Origin: Chersky-265 sp035275285
Lineage (GTDB): Bacteria > Fibrobacterota > Fibrobacteria > UBA11236
Reading direction: 5' to 3'
Length of the DNA: 64,000 bases
NCBI GenBank assembly: GCA_035275285.1
Contig: DATENA010000247.1
Coordinates: forward strand, 1-64,000
This document shows, piece by piece, positions 25,260 to 33,509 of the stretch. Each line of letters begins with the position of its first letter. The stretch's first letter is position 1. Below the pieces are notes generated by a model. It was not told the origin of the DNA. It saw only the letters and a program-made list of their open reading frames with translations, and ran no database searches. Made by a program: the position numbers and the translations under genes.

Positions 25260-27161
25260 TCAAGCGAAGCGCCGATGCCAGAGCGCGAAGGAGAGCAAGG
25301 CGAAAATCGGATAGGTGTTGTCGCGCATGCCGCTTTGATGATCCTTCCAAAGCCGCTCCAGATAGGGCCTTTCGAACAGTCCCGAGGAGGGCAACCCCCC
25401 CGGCCCCAACAGCAGATCCTCCGCATAACCCCGGAGGTCCTTCTTGAGCCAGGGCCCCACCGGCGCGGAGAATCCGGACTTGGGCCGGGAGAATATCTCC
25501 GCCGGCAGGATCCGCTCGAGCGACCGCTTGAAAATGTATTTGCCCGCTTTGCCGCGGAGCTTCCACTCCGAGGGCAGGCGGGCGGCGAGTTCCACCACCT
25601 TGTGGTCGAGCACGGGCACGCGTACTTCCAGGGAATGCGCCATGCTGGCGCGATCCACCTTGACCAGGATGTCGTCCGCCAAGTAGGTCTTGAAATCCAG
25701 GTACTGGACGCGCGAAAGGGGATCGCGGCTTCGGCAGCGCTGCCAATGGGCCTCGAACACGGACAGCGAATCGTAGCCGGCGAGTTCGCCCTTCAGGTCT
25801 CCGCTGAAAAGCTCCCGCTTCATCCCGGGCTGGAAATGCGAAAGGCTGGTGAAATACCCGCGCACGGGCGGGTAGGAGAGATTGAGGAGAAGGGTCTTGG
25901 CCCTGAGCGGCCGGGGCAGCCAATCGGCCTTGGGGTACAGCGTGCCCAAAAGGCGGAAGAGGGGCGTGCGCACCCCTCCCGGAAGGCGGGCGCGCAGGCG
26001 GTTCTCCATGCGATCGAAGTAATACCTGCGGTAGCCGGCGAAGTTCTCGTCCCCGCCGTCGCCGGAAAGGGCCACCGTGACCCTTTGGCGCGCCATGGCG
26101 CATACGTAGTAGGTGGGGATCATGGAGGGATCCGCGAAAGGCTCGTCGTAGAACCATGCCAATTTGTCCATGACTTCCACGGCCTCGGGCTCCACCTGGT
26201 AGTCCCGGTGATCGGCCTTGAGGAAAGCGGCCGTCCGGGCGGCCAGGCCGCTTTCGTCGTAGGACTTGTGGCTGAAGCCGATGGTGTTGGTAAGGATGGG
26301 TTGGCGGGAATTCCGGGCCATCAGGGCCACCACCGCCGCCGAGTCCACGCCGCCGCTCAGGAAGGCCCCCAGGGGCACGTCGCTTTCCATATGCGAGCGC
26401 ACGGCGTCTTCCAGGGTGGCCAGCACCTCCTCGCGGGCCCGCTCGAAATCCTTGGGGGAGGCGGGATCGGACGCATCGGTGAATTCCAGGTCCCAATAGG
26501 ATCGGATCACCGGGTCCCCGCCGGGGAAGGCCTTGAGCCAGTGGCCCGCCGGAAGCTTGCGGATGCGCTTGAAGATGGATTTTGGGGCGGGAACGTACAT
26601 CAGGGAGAAATAGTCGGAAAGGGCTTGCGGATCCATCTCCCGCGACATGCCGGGGAACTCCAGGATGGCCTTGCATTCGGAGGCGAAGAGCAGGTTCCCC
26701 TCATGGGTGCCGTAATAAAGGGGCTTGATGCCGAGGCGATCCCGGGCCAGGAACACCGAACCGTCCCGGTGATCGTAGACGGCGAATGCGAACATGCCCC
26801 TGAGCCTGGGGAGGCACTCCGCCCCCCATTCCTTATAGGCGTACAGCAGGGTTTCCGTATCGCAGCGGGTACGGATGGGATGGCCCTTGGCCGCCAGCTC
26901 CGCCTTCAATTCCCCGTGGTTGTAGATTTCCCCGTTGAAGACCAGGGTGAGCCTCTCTCCCGCGTCCGTCATGGGCTGGATCCCGTGGGTCAGGTCCAGG
27001 ATGCTGAGCCTTTTATGGGCCAGGGCGGCCTTGCCGGAGGGATGGACGAAAACGCCTGTCTGGTCCGGGCCCCGGTGGTGGAGGCTTTGGTTCATTCTCC
27101 CGATTATGGAGGCCAGGTCGGGTACGGGTCGGGGTCCGATAAGGCCTACTAAACCGCACAT
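25260..27161 (-). CDS. asnB: Asparagine synthase (glutamine-hydrolysing) AsnB-type amidotransferase
   Basis: 633 residues, starting MCGLVG with Cys2 ready as nucleophile. HKRLSILDL, FNGEIYNHGEL and CDTETLLYAY complete the glutaminase site. The synthetase domain shows FLSGGVDSAAVVALM (about residue 250) and SGDGGDENFAGYRRY. All key residues look intact, so it should form an amide from glutamine, ATP and a carboxylate. It heads a minus-strand operon with two glycosyltransferases and is the third AsnB-like protein in the window. This points to glycan decoration as well as, or instead of, asparagine supply. The name follows the family; the exact substrate is not shown. Confidence 0.87.
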   Translation of the reverse strand: MCGLVGLIGPRPVPDLASIIGRMNQSLHHRGPDQTGVFVHPSGKAALAHKRLSILDLTHGIQPMTDAGERLTLVFNGEIYNHGELKAELAAKGHPIRTRCDTETLLYAYKEWGAECLPRLRGMFAFAVYDHRDGSVFLARDRLGIKPLYYGTHEGNLLFASECKAILEFPGMSREMDPQALSDYFSLMYVPAPKSIFKRIRKLPAGHWLKAFPGGDPVIRSYWDLEFTDASDPASPKDFERAREEVLATLEDAVRSHMESDVPLGAFLSGGVDSAAVVALMARNSRQPILTNTIGFSHKSYDESGLAARTAAFLKADHRDYQVEPEAVEVMDKLAWFYDEPFADPSMIPTYYVCAMARQRVTVALSGDGGDENFAGYRRYYFDRMENRLRARLPGGVRTPLFRLLGTLYPKADWLPRPLRAKTLLLNLSYPPVRGYFTSLSHFQPGMKRELFSGDLKGELAGYDSLSVFEAHWQRCRSRDPLSRVQYLDFKTYLADDILVKVDRASMAHSLEVRVPVLDHKVVELAARLPSEWKLRGKAGKYIFKRSLERILPAEIFSRPKSGFSAPVGPWLKKDLRGYAEDLLLGPGGLPSSGLFERPYLERLWKDHQSGMRDNTYPIFALLSFALWHRRFA

Positions 27162-27353
27162 ATCCGGGGAAAGTTAAATAAAATCGCCAGTCCCTTGTCT
27201 TTTGCGGGCCCAGTGGTCGAAAATACCTGCTGGGGCTTGGCGGGGCGCGGATGCGTTCCCGCATTTCCGACTCCTTACATGCCGGAACGAGAATGTAAAT
27301 TGGAAAACCGGACCCCATTCGAAGCCACCATGTACCTTGCAGAGGAATAGACC
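27162..27353. promoter_or_regulatory. Divergent intergenic region with a TTACAT/ATGTAA inverted repeat
   Basis: These 192 bases separate asnB (-) from the methyltransferase (+) and must hold both promoters. TTACAT (27275-27280) and ATGTAA (27293-27298) form an interrupted palindrome suited to a dimeric regulator. ATGCG/CGCAT (27251-27264) is a smaller one. An AT-rich tract (TTAAATAAAAT near 27174) may be the minus-strand -10 area. No clear consensus promoter could be assigned. Confidence 0.4.
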
Positions 27354-28607
27354 ATGGCAGACCAATTTTCCCGCAGCCATTCCTTGTGCCGTTTTTGCGA
27401 GGAGCCCCTGGAGCAGTCCTTCTGCGACCTGGGGATGGCCCCTCCCTGCCAGAGCCAGGTGTCCCCGGCGAACGAGAACAAGGCGGAAGCGTTCTACGCC
27501 CTGCACGCTTTCGTCTGCAGGAAATGCCTGCTGGTGCAAATCCCCGAATACGTCAGCCCTAAGGACATCTTCACCGAGTACGCCTACTTCTCCTCCTTTT
27601 CCGATTCCTGGCTCAAGCACGTCAAGGCCTATTCGGACAAGATGGTGGAGCGGTTCGGCTTCGGCTCCAAGAGCCGGGTGATCGAGCTGGCCAGCAACGA
27701 CGGCTACCTCCTGCAATGGTTCAAGGAGAAGGGCGTCCCCGTGCTGGGCGTGGAGCCGGCCGCCAACGTGGCCCAGGCCGCCATCAAGAAGGGCATCCCC
27801 ACCGTGGTCAAGTTCTTCGGCCGCAAGACCGCGGAGGAGGTGGCTGTGGAACACGGCAAGGCCGATTTGCTGCTCGGGAACAACGTGCTCGCGCACGTCC
27901 CGGACCTGATGGATTTCGTCGGGGGCATGAAGATCCTGCTCAAGCCGGACGGGATCATCACCATGGAGTTCCCGCACCTTTTGCAGCTCATGGACCAGAA
28001 CCAGTTCGACACCATCTACCACGAGCATTTCTCCTATTTCTCCTTCACCGTGGCGGAGAAGGTGTTCGCCTCCCACGGCCTCACCCTTTTCGACGTGGAG
28101 GAGCTGCCCACCCACGGAGGTTCCCTGCGCATTTACGGGCGCCATTCCCAGGACGCGTCCAAGCCGGTGGGCCCGCGCGTCTCCGAGCTCAAGGCCAAGG
28201 AGGAAAAAGCGGGCCTCAACAAGCTCGAGGGTTACCTCTCCTTCGGGGAAAAGGTCAAGGAGACCAAGCGGCAGGTGCTGGATTTCCTCATCCGCGCCAA
28301 GCGGGACGGCAAGACCATCGTCCAATACGGGGCCGCGGGAAAGGCCAATACCCTGCTCAACTATTGCGGCATCCGCAACGATTTCATGGAGTACGCGGTG
28401 GACCGCAACCCTTACAAGCAAGGGCATTACCTGCCGGGCTCGCGCATCCCCGTCTATCCGCCCGACCGGATCAGGGAAACCCAGCCGGACTATCTCTTCA
28501 TCGGGGTCTGGAACCTCAAGGACGAGATCGTGTCGCAAACGTCTTATATCAGGGAATGGGGCGGCAAATGGATCGTGCCCATCCCCCACGTGACCGTGGT
28601 GGATTGA
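27354..28607 (+). CDS. NDP-hexose C-methyltransferase-like SAM enzyme
   Basis: 417 residues. The N-terminal putative zinc-binding domain has Cys12, Cys15, Cys55 and Cys58 (CRFC and CRKC), as in the Methyltransf_13 family. The SAM domain starts VIELASNDGYLLQWF with GVEPAANVAQAA, and EHFSYFSFT follows with the glutamate-histidine pair used by sugar C3-methyltransferases such as TylC3. The C-terminal domain (VQYGAAGKANTLLNYCGI, YLFIGVWNLKDEI) matches the Methyltransf_14 type. These enzymes add a branch methyl group to a keto-deoxy-sugar nucleotide. The following epimerase and cytidylyltransferase genes support a branched-sugar pathway. It starts the plus-strand block after a divergent promoter region. 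Confidence 0.85.
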   Translation: MADQFSRSHSLCRFCEEPLEQSFCDLGMAPPCQSQVSPANENKAEAFYALHAFVCRKCLLVQIPEYVSPKDIFTEYAYFSSFSDSWLKHVKAYSDKMVERFGFGSKSRVIELASNDGYLLQWFKEKGVPVLGVEPAANVAQAAIKKGIPTVVKFFGRKTAEEVAVEHGKADLLLGNNVLAHVPDLMDFVGGMKILLKPDGIITMEFPHLLQLMDQNQFDTIYHEHFSYFSFTVAEKVFASHGLTLFDVEELPTHGGSLRIYGRHSQDASKPVGPRVSELKAKEEKAGLNKLEGYLSFGEKVKETKRQVLDFLIRAKRDGKTIVQYGAAGKANTLLNYCGIRNDFMEYAVDRNPYKQGHYLPGSRIPVYPPDRIRETQPDYLFIGVWNLKDEIVSQTSYIREWGGKWIVPIPHVTVVD

Positions 28608-28684
28608 ATCGCATCGGGAAGTATCGGGTTTCGGAAAGAACGGGTTTGGGGAGAACAGGTTCGGAAAGATCAGGGGAGTCGCAG

Positions 28685-29707
28685 ATGAAGGTTTTGGTGA
28701 CGGGCACGGACGGATACATCGGAGTGATGCTGGGACCCGTGCTGCAAGAACGCGGCCATCAAGTGACCGGGCTGGACACCGGCTATTACCGGGACGGATG
28801 GCTGTACGACGGCGCCAAGCCCCTGGCCCATACCATCCGGAAGGACATCCGCCACATCACCGAGAAGGACCTGGAAGGCTTCGACGCCGTGGCCCATCTG
28901 GCCGAGCTGTCCAACGATCCCCTGGGCCAGCTCAACCCGGACATCACCTACAAGATCAACCACCAGGGCAGCGTGGAGCTGGCCCGCAAGGCCAAGGCCG
29001 CCGGCGTCAGGCGTTTCGTCTACACCTCCTCCTGCAGCGTGTACGGCCTGGGCTCGGACGAGTACCGCACCGAGCTGTCGGAGACGGCCCCGCAAACCGC
29101 CTACGCCAAGTGCAAGGTGATGGTCGAGCGGGACGTGGCCCTGCTGGCCGCCCCGGGCTTCTCGCCCACCTATCTGCGCAACGCCACCGCCTACGGGCCC
29201 TCGCCGCGCATGCGCTTCGACATCGTGGTCAACAACCTCTCCGCCCTGGCCTGGACCACCCGGGAAATCAAGATGACCAGCGACGGCACGCCCTGGCGGC
29301 CCCTGGTACACCTGCTGGACATCTGCCAGGCCGTGGCCTGCTGCCTGGAGGCGCCCAAGGAGGCGGTCCACAACGAGATCTTCAACGTGGGCAACACGGA
29401 AGACAATTACCGCGTCAGGGAAATCGCCGAAATCGTGGCGCAGACCTTCCCCGGCTGCAGGCTCAGCTTCGGCAAGGTCGATCCGGACAACCGCAGCTAC
29501 CGCGTCTCCTTCGAGAAGATCAAGGACAGGCTGCCGGGCTTCAAGACCAAGTACCGGGCCGGCGACGGCGCGGCGCAATTGAAGGAGGTCTTCGAGAAGA
29601 TCGCCTTCAACGACGACACCTTCAAGTTCCGGGCCTTCACCCGCCTCAAGCAGCTGGAGCACCTGATCGGGACGGGCAAGCTGGACAACGACTTCTTCTG
29701 GAAATGA
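28685..29707 (+). CDS. NAD-dependent sugar epimerase/reductase (extended SDR)
   Basis: The ATG at 28685 opens into MKVLVTGTDGYIG, the Rossmann GxxGxxG; 340 residues. TSSCSVYG gives the catalytic serine region and YAKCK the YxxxK pair. The Asp-Glu pair that 4,6-dehydratases carry after TSS is absent, so an epimerase or 4-ketoreductase is more likely. YLRNATAYGPSPRMRFDI and FNVGNTEDNYRVREIA are common in this group. A 77-base leader separates it from the methyltransferase, and it is coupled by an ATGA overlap to the next gene. It probably finishes the branched sugar nucleotide made by the upstream enzyme. Confidence 0.83.
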   Translation: MKVLVTGTDGYIGVMLGPVLQERGHQVTGLDTGYYRDGWLYDGAKPLAHTIRKDIRHITEKDLEGFDAVAHLAELSNDPLGQLNPDITYKINHQGSVELARKAKAAGVRRFVYTSSCSVYGLGSDEYRTELSETAPQTAYAKCKVMVERDVALLAAPGFSPTYLRNATAYGPSPRMRFDIVVNNLSALAWTTREIKMTSDGTPWRPLVHLLDICQAVACCLEAPKEAVHNEIFNVGNTEDNYRVREIAEIVAQTFPGCRLSFGKVDPDNRSYRVSFEKIKDRLPGFKTKYRAGDGAAQLKEVFEKIAFNDDTFKFRAFTRLKQLEHLIGTGKLDNDFFWK

Positions 29708-31032
29708 TCCCGGAAGGATCCATGCGGATTGACGGCGTTCTGGAAAGCTTCGATTTCCAAGCCGCGGGGATGCGCATGCACGCCCTGGCCGGGCGCCTCT
29801 ATCCCATCTGCCGCAGCATCACCGGCGCCGGCCTGCGGGAGACCCTGGGCGTGATCGGGGAGAAGATCCCGCTCATCCGCCATGAAGTCCCTTCCGGCAC
29901 GGAGGTCTTCGATTGGACCGTTCCCAAGGAATGGAACATCCGCGACGCCTGGATCAAGGGGCCGGGAGGCGGGAAGATCGTGGACTTCCGCGCCTCCAAT
30001 CTCCACGTGGTGGGCTACAGCACGCCCGTGCGCGCCACCCTGAGCCTGGCCGAACTCAAGCCCCATCTCCACTCCCTGCCCGATCATCCCGACTGGATCC
30101 CGTACCGATCCTCTTATTACAAGGAGGCGTGGGGTTTCTGCCTCAGCCATAGGCAATTGCAATCGCTCCCCGAAGGCGATTACGAGGTGTGCATCGATTC
30201 CACCCTCGCCGACGGGCATCTCACCTATGCCGAGTGCTTCCTGCCCGGCGAAACGGCGGACGAAGTGGTCCTGTTCGCCCACACCTGCCACCCCTCCCTG
30301 GCCAACGACAACCTTTCCGGCATCGCCGTGGCCGTGGAAATGGCCGCGGCCCTGGGGCGCGCGCCGCGCCGCTACGGGTACCGGTTCCTCTTCTGCCCCA
30401 CCGTCATCGGACCCATCACCTGGCTGGCGCGCAACGAGGCGGACGTCTCCCGCATCCGGCACGGCCTGGTGCTGGCCCTGCTGGGGGACGCGGGCGCGCT
30501 CACCTACAAGAAGAGCCGCCGCGGGGACGCCGCCATCGACAAGGCCATGGCCCACGTGCTCAGGCATTCGGGGAGCGCGCACAGCGTGCGCGAGTTCACC
30601 CCGTACGGCTACGATGAGCGGCAGTTCTGCTCGCCGGGCTTCAACCTGCCCATGGGATGCCTGATGCGTTCGCCCAACGGCACCTTCCCGGAATACCATT
30701 CCTCCGGGGACGACCTCGATTTCATCAAGCCCCAGGCCCTGGCGGAATCGCTGCGCGTCTGCCTGCGCGCCGTGGCCGTGCTCGAGGGGGACGGCAAATA
30801 CCTGAACCAGAACCCCAAATGCGAGCCCAGGCTGGGCAAGCGCGGGATCTACGAGGGCCTCAAGGGCAAGGCGGCCCTGAGCGACGCGGAACTTTCGCTG
30901 CTGTGGATCCTCAACTTCTCCGACGGAGGCCACAGCCTGCTCGACATCGCGGAGCGCTCGGGTTTCCCTTTCGAATCCATTCGCGGCGCCGCGGACGTCC
31001 TCGAAGGATGCGGGCTGCTGAAGGCGTCCTGA
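29704..31032 (+). CDS. DUF4910/DUF2172 aminopeptidase-like hydrolase
   Basis: 442 residues from the ATG at 29704 (overlapping the previous stop); a second ATG at 29722 stands behind GGAAGG and may be the true start. RLYPICRSITGAGLRETL and FDWTVPKEWNIRDAWI are the family signature. HTCHPSLANDNLSGIAVAVE resembles the metal-binding core of M28 peptidases (His..Asp), and PEYHSSGDDLDFI holds a later ligand. The last 60 residues look like a winged-helix tail (LDIAERSGFPFESI). Family members occur in nucleotide-sugar clusters far more than near peptides, so deacylation or hydrolysis of a sugar derivative is plausible. No signal peptide is present. Confidence 0.8.
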   Translation: MIPEGSMRIDGVLESFDFQAAGMRMHALAGRLYPICRSITGAGLRETLGVIGEKIPLIRHEVPSGTEVFDWTVPKEWNIRDAWIKGPGGGKIVDFRASNLHVVGYSTPVRATLSLAELKPHLHSLPDHPDWIPYRSSYYKEAWGFCLSHRQLQSLPEGDYEVCIDSTLADGHLTYAECFLPGETADEVVLFAHTCHPSLANDNLSGIAVAVEMAAALGRAPRRYGYRFLFCPTVIGPITWLARNEADVSRIRHGLVLALLGDAGALTYKKSRRGDAAIDKAMAHVLRHSGSAHSVREFTPYGYDERQFCSPGFNLPMGCLMRSPNGTFPEYHSSGDDLDFIKPQALAESLRVCLRAVAVLEGDGKYLNQNPKCEPRLGKRGIYEGLKGKAALSDAELSLLWILNFSDGGHSLLDIAERSGFPFESIRGAADVLEGCGLLKAS

Positions 31033-31057
31033 TACCCAGACAAACGGAGGATTTTCC

Positions 31058-31840
31058 ATGAAGGTTGTTCTTTTCTGCGGAGGGCTCGGCATGCGGTTGC
31101 GCGAGGTTTCCGAAAGCACGCCCAAGCCCATGGTCCCCATCGGCTATCGCCCCATCATCTGGCATCTGATGAAGTACTACGCGCATTTCGGCCACAAGGA
31201 ATTCATCCTGGCCCTGGGCCACAAAGCGGACATGTTCAAGAGCTATTTCCTGAACTACCAGGAATGGCTGTCCAACGATTTCACCCTGGACGGAAGGACC
31301 GGCCAGCCGACCCTGCTCCACACGGACATCCACGATTGGAAGATCACCTTCGTGGACACGGGGGCGCAATCCAACATCGGCATGCGGCTCAAGGCGGTGG
31401 AAAAGCACGTGATCGAGGACGATGCCTTCCTGGCCAATTACAGCGACGGCCTGACCGACATGCCCCTGAACCAGCTCACCGACTTCTTCCGCAAGAAGGA
31501 CAAGATCGCCACCTTCATGAGCGTGCACACCGGCCAGAGCTTCCATACCGTGACCATGAAACCCGACGGCATCGTGGAAAGCATCCAGGACATGTCCTCC
31601 GCGGGGCTGACCATCAACGGCGGGTTCTTCGCCTTCAAGCGCGAGATCTTCGACTACATCCGCCACGGCGAGGAACTGGTCCACGAACCGTTCCAGCGCC
31701 TGATCGCGAAGGGGGAGCTGACCGCCTTCCAGCACAACGGTTTCTGGGGCTGCATGGACACCTTCAAGGACAAGCAGCGCCTGGACGATCTGTACGCCAA
31801 GGGCAATGCGCCCTGGGAAGTCTGGAACCAGAAACAGTGA
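31058..31840 (+). CDS. rfbF: Glucose-1-phosphate cytidylyltransferase-like nucleotidyltransferase
   Basis: 260 residues. The start MKVVLFCGGLGMRLREVSES, then TPKPMVPIG, is the nucleotide-binding signature of sugar-phosphate nucleotidyltransferases, with Met in place of the common Thr in GGxGTRL. LANYSDGLTDMPL carries the metal aspartate. GGFFAFKREIFDYI and FWGCMDTFKDKQ are close to CDP-glucose pyrophosphorylases. It should charge glucose-1-phosphate, or a similar sugar phosphate, with CTP. No 4,6-dehydratase is beside it, so that step must be encoded elsewhere or the sugar differs. It is preceded by an AAACGGAGG ribosome site. Confidence 0.8.
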   Translation: MKVVLFCGGLGMRLREVSESTPKPMVPIGYRPIIWHLMKYYAHFGHKEFILALGHKADMFKSYFLNYQEWLSNDFTLDGRTGQPTLLHTDIHDWKITFVDTGAQSNIGMRLKAVEKHVIEDDAFLANYSDGLTDMPLNQLTDFFRKKDKIATFMSVHTGQSFHTVTMKPDGIVESIQDMSSAGLTINGGFFAFKREIFDYIRHGEELVHEPFQRLIAKGELTAFQHNGFWGCMDTFKDKQRLDDLYAKGNAPWEVWNQKQ

Positions 31841-31847
31841 GGACTCC

Positions 31848-32489
31848 ATGCTGACCACGGGCCTGCCGGGCTTGTCCAAGGTGCTGTGCCTGGGAGCCCA
31901 TTGCGACGACATCGAGATTGGCTGCGGCGGCACGGTGCTCCGGCTCCTGCAAGAGCATCCGGGCCTGGAGGTCGCCTGGGTCGTCTTCGCCTCCAACCCC
32001 GCCCGGGCCCTGGAGGCGGAAAAGGCGGCCGGCCTGTTCCTCGCGGGGGCGGGCCGGAAGCAGGTGGTGATCAAAGCGTTCCGGGACGGCTTCCTCCCTT
32101 ATACGGGCGCCCAGGTCAAGGATGAGTTCGAGGCCATCAAGGCCCTGGTCAGGCCCGATCTCATCCTCACCCATTACCGCCACGATTTGCACCAGGACCA
32201 TCGCCTGGTCTCGGAGCTCACCTGGAACACCTGGCGGGACCATCTCATCTGGGAATACGAGATCCCCAAATACGACGGGGACATGGGCATCCCCAACGGG
32301 TTCGTGGCCTTGGAGGAACCCCTGCTGCGGCGCAAGGTGGAACTGATCCGGGACTGTTATCCCACCCAATGGGGCAAGAACTGGTTCGACGAGGAAACCT
32401 TCTTCAGCCTGGCGCGGCTGCGGGGCATGGAATGCCAATCCCCGTCCCGCTACGCGGAAGCCTTCCACTGCCGCAAAATCCGCCTGTAA
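31848..32489 (+). CDS. PIG-L family N-deacetylase
   Basis: The ATG at 31848 follows the previous stop by 7 bases with a TGAGGA ribosome site; 213 residues. LCLGAHCDDIEIGCGGT is the AHxDD metal motif, with cysteine where proline is usual. HYRHDLHQDHRLVSE supplies the HxxDH histidines. LmbE/PIG-L enzymes remove acetyl or similar groups from N-acyl sugars or intermediates. Being last in the CDP-sugar module, it probably acts on the sugar made there. The terminator beyond it (32571-32601) works best for the opposite strand. Confidence 0.83.
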   Translation: MLTTGLPGLSKVLCLGAHCDDIEIGCGGTVLRLLQEHPGLEVAWVVFASNPARALEAEKAAGLFLAGAGRKQVVIKAFRDGFLPYTGAQVKDEFEAIKALVRPDLILTHYRHDLHQDHRLVSELTWNTWRDHLIWEYEIPKYDGDMGIPNGFVALEEPLLRRKVELIRDCYPTQWGKNWFDEETFFSLARLRGMECQSPSRYAEAFHCRKIRL

Positions 32490-32570
32490 GGAGCGGACGC
32501 CTTTCCGCGGACAAGGCGGCGCCCAACAAGGCAGGCGGAATCAAAAGCGGACGGAACAAGCGGACGGAAC

Positions 32571-32601
32571 AAAAAAAAGCGGAGGGGAAACCCTCCGCTT
32601 T
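32571..32601 (-). terminator. Intrinsic terminator between convergent genes
   Basis: AAAGCGGAGGG (32576-32586) and CCCTCCGCTTT (32591-32601) form an 11-bp GC-rich stem with a GAAA loop (on the minus strand TTTC). A run of eight A residues at 32571-32578 becomes a U tract for minus-strand transcripts. It therefore terminates the PEP-CTERM gene, and in weaker form the plus-strand sugar operon. Confidence 0.82.
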
Positions 32602-32632
32602 CCATTTCGAGTTGCCATCCGAAACCGGCGCT

Positions 32633-32717
32633 TTAAGTGGACCGGTGCCTTAAGTGGACCGGTGCCTTAAGCGGCACCTACACCTTAAGCGATCCAACAC
32701 CTTAAGCGGTTGGCCGC
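32633..32717. repeat. Five TTAAG-anchored tandem units of 17-18 bp
   Basis: TTAAG recurs at 32633, 32650, 32667, 32685 and 32702, with spacings of 17, 17, 18 and 17. The first units read TTAAGTGGACCGGTGCC and are identical; later ones decay. The array sits exactly in the 3' untranslated part of the PEP-CTERM gene, between its stop codon (32718) and the terminator. Confidence 0.75.
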
Positions 32718-33422
32718 TTAGGCCTTCTTGCGGCGGGCGGCGAACACCAGGCCGACGAGGCCCAGGCCCATCAGGCCCATGGTGGTGGGTTCCGGAACCG
32801 GCTGGACCGATTCCACCATCAGCACCATGTCGTCGAAGTCGTTGTCGCCCTCGGCCACGTCTTCCCAGCCCAGGACGTATTCGTTCGGCACCCATTCGCC
32901 GGAGGAGAGGGTGGGGAGGGTGACCAGGTCGCCCTTGCCCTGGAAGGAGACCAAATGGTCCTTGCCGCCGGGGTTCAGCGCGTCATCGGAATAGAAGGTG
33001 CCGCCGGGGCCCTGCAGGAAGTACCCGAAGTCATGGCTGGCGAAGACCACGCCCGTGGGCTGGAAATTGATGTAGACGGCGCCGGAGGCCTTGATGGACA
33101 CGGCGGCTTGGTCACCGCCGGTGGCGGCGCCGTTGAACAGGATGACCTTGTTGGCCGGGTTGGCCACGTCATACAAGCCGAAGACGTTTTCCGAATGGAA
33201 ACCCGCGACTTCGATGATCATGGTGGCGGCGGAGGTCCCGGAAGCGGTCAACTGCCAGTATTTGTCCAGCGCGATTTGGTCGGCGTTGACATCGACGCTG
33301 CTCGTGCCGTCATTGGTGATGCCGTTGAGGATGTTCTGCAGGCTGGGTCCATTGATGGTGGTGGCGAAAGACGCCCCAACCAAGGCCAAGGTCGCCAGCA
33401 GGCTGAGCTTCAAGTTCTTCAT
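32718..33422 (-). CDS. PEP-CTERM sorting-domain protein with DUF4114-like region
   Basis: 234 residues. A signal peptide occupies 1-20 (LSLLATLALVGASFA). The mature part is small and acidic, and a DUF4114-type motif GWEDVAEGDNDFDDM lies at about 185-199; its acidic pattern may bind calcium. The C-terminus is a complete exosortase sorting signal: VPEP at 209-212, a hydrophobic helix GLMGLGLVGLVF, then ARRKK. The exosortase should cleave at this signal in the inner membrane and pass the protein on, probably with glycan attached. It lies in tail position after the PrsT-exosortase-EpsI genes but has its own sigma54 promoter and terminator. It is the only PEP-CTERM protein in the window. Confidence 0.93.
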   Translation of the reverse strand: MKNLKLSLLATLALVGASFATTINGPSLQNILNGITNDGTSSVDVNADQIALDKYWQLTASGTSAATMIIEVAGFHSENVFGLYDVANPANKVILFNGAATGGDQAAVSIKASGAVYINFQPTGVVFASHDFGYFLQGPGGTFYSDDALNPGGKDHLVSFQGKGDLVTLPTLSSGEWVPNEYVLGWEDVAEGDNDFDDMVLMVESVQPVPEPTTMGLMGLGLVGLVFAARRKKA

Positions 33423-33461
33423 TCATTAACCTTTCGAAATGTTCGGATACACCCTTAAATA

Positions 33462-33476
33462 GCGAAAGATGTGCCA
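33462..33476 (-). promoter_or_regulatory. Sigma54 (-24/-12) promoter of the PEP-CTERM gene
   Basis: Read on the minus strand, TGGCAC (33476-33471) is followed by ATCTT and TCGC (33465-33462), with the invariant GG and GC at the correct distance. The start of transcription should lie near 33451, about 30 bases before the ATG at 33422. The activator expected for it, PrsR, is encoded in the same window. Confidence 0.78.
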
Positions 33477-33509
33477 ATAAAATATGGCTATTCCTGAAGG
33501 AAAGTGACG

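Noticed and set aside
28608..28684. Small peptide gene or riboswitch between the methyltransferase and epimerase genes
   Set aside because: The 77 bases are purine-rich with GGGTTTGG-like slippage and show no start/stop pair or stable fold.
32633..32717. Possible CRISPR array
   Set aside because: Units are 17 bp and contiguous, with no unique spacers and no cas genes nearby.
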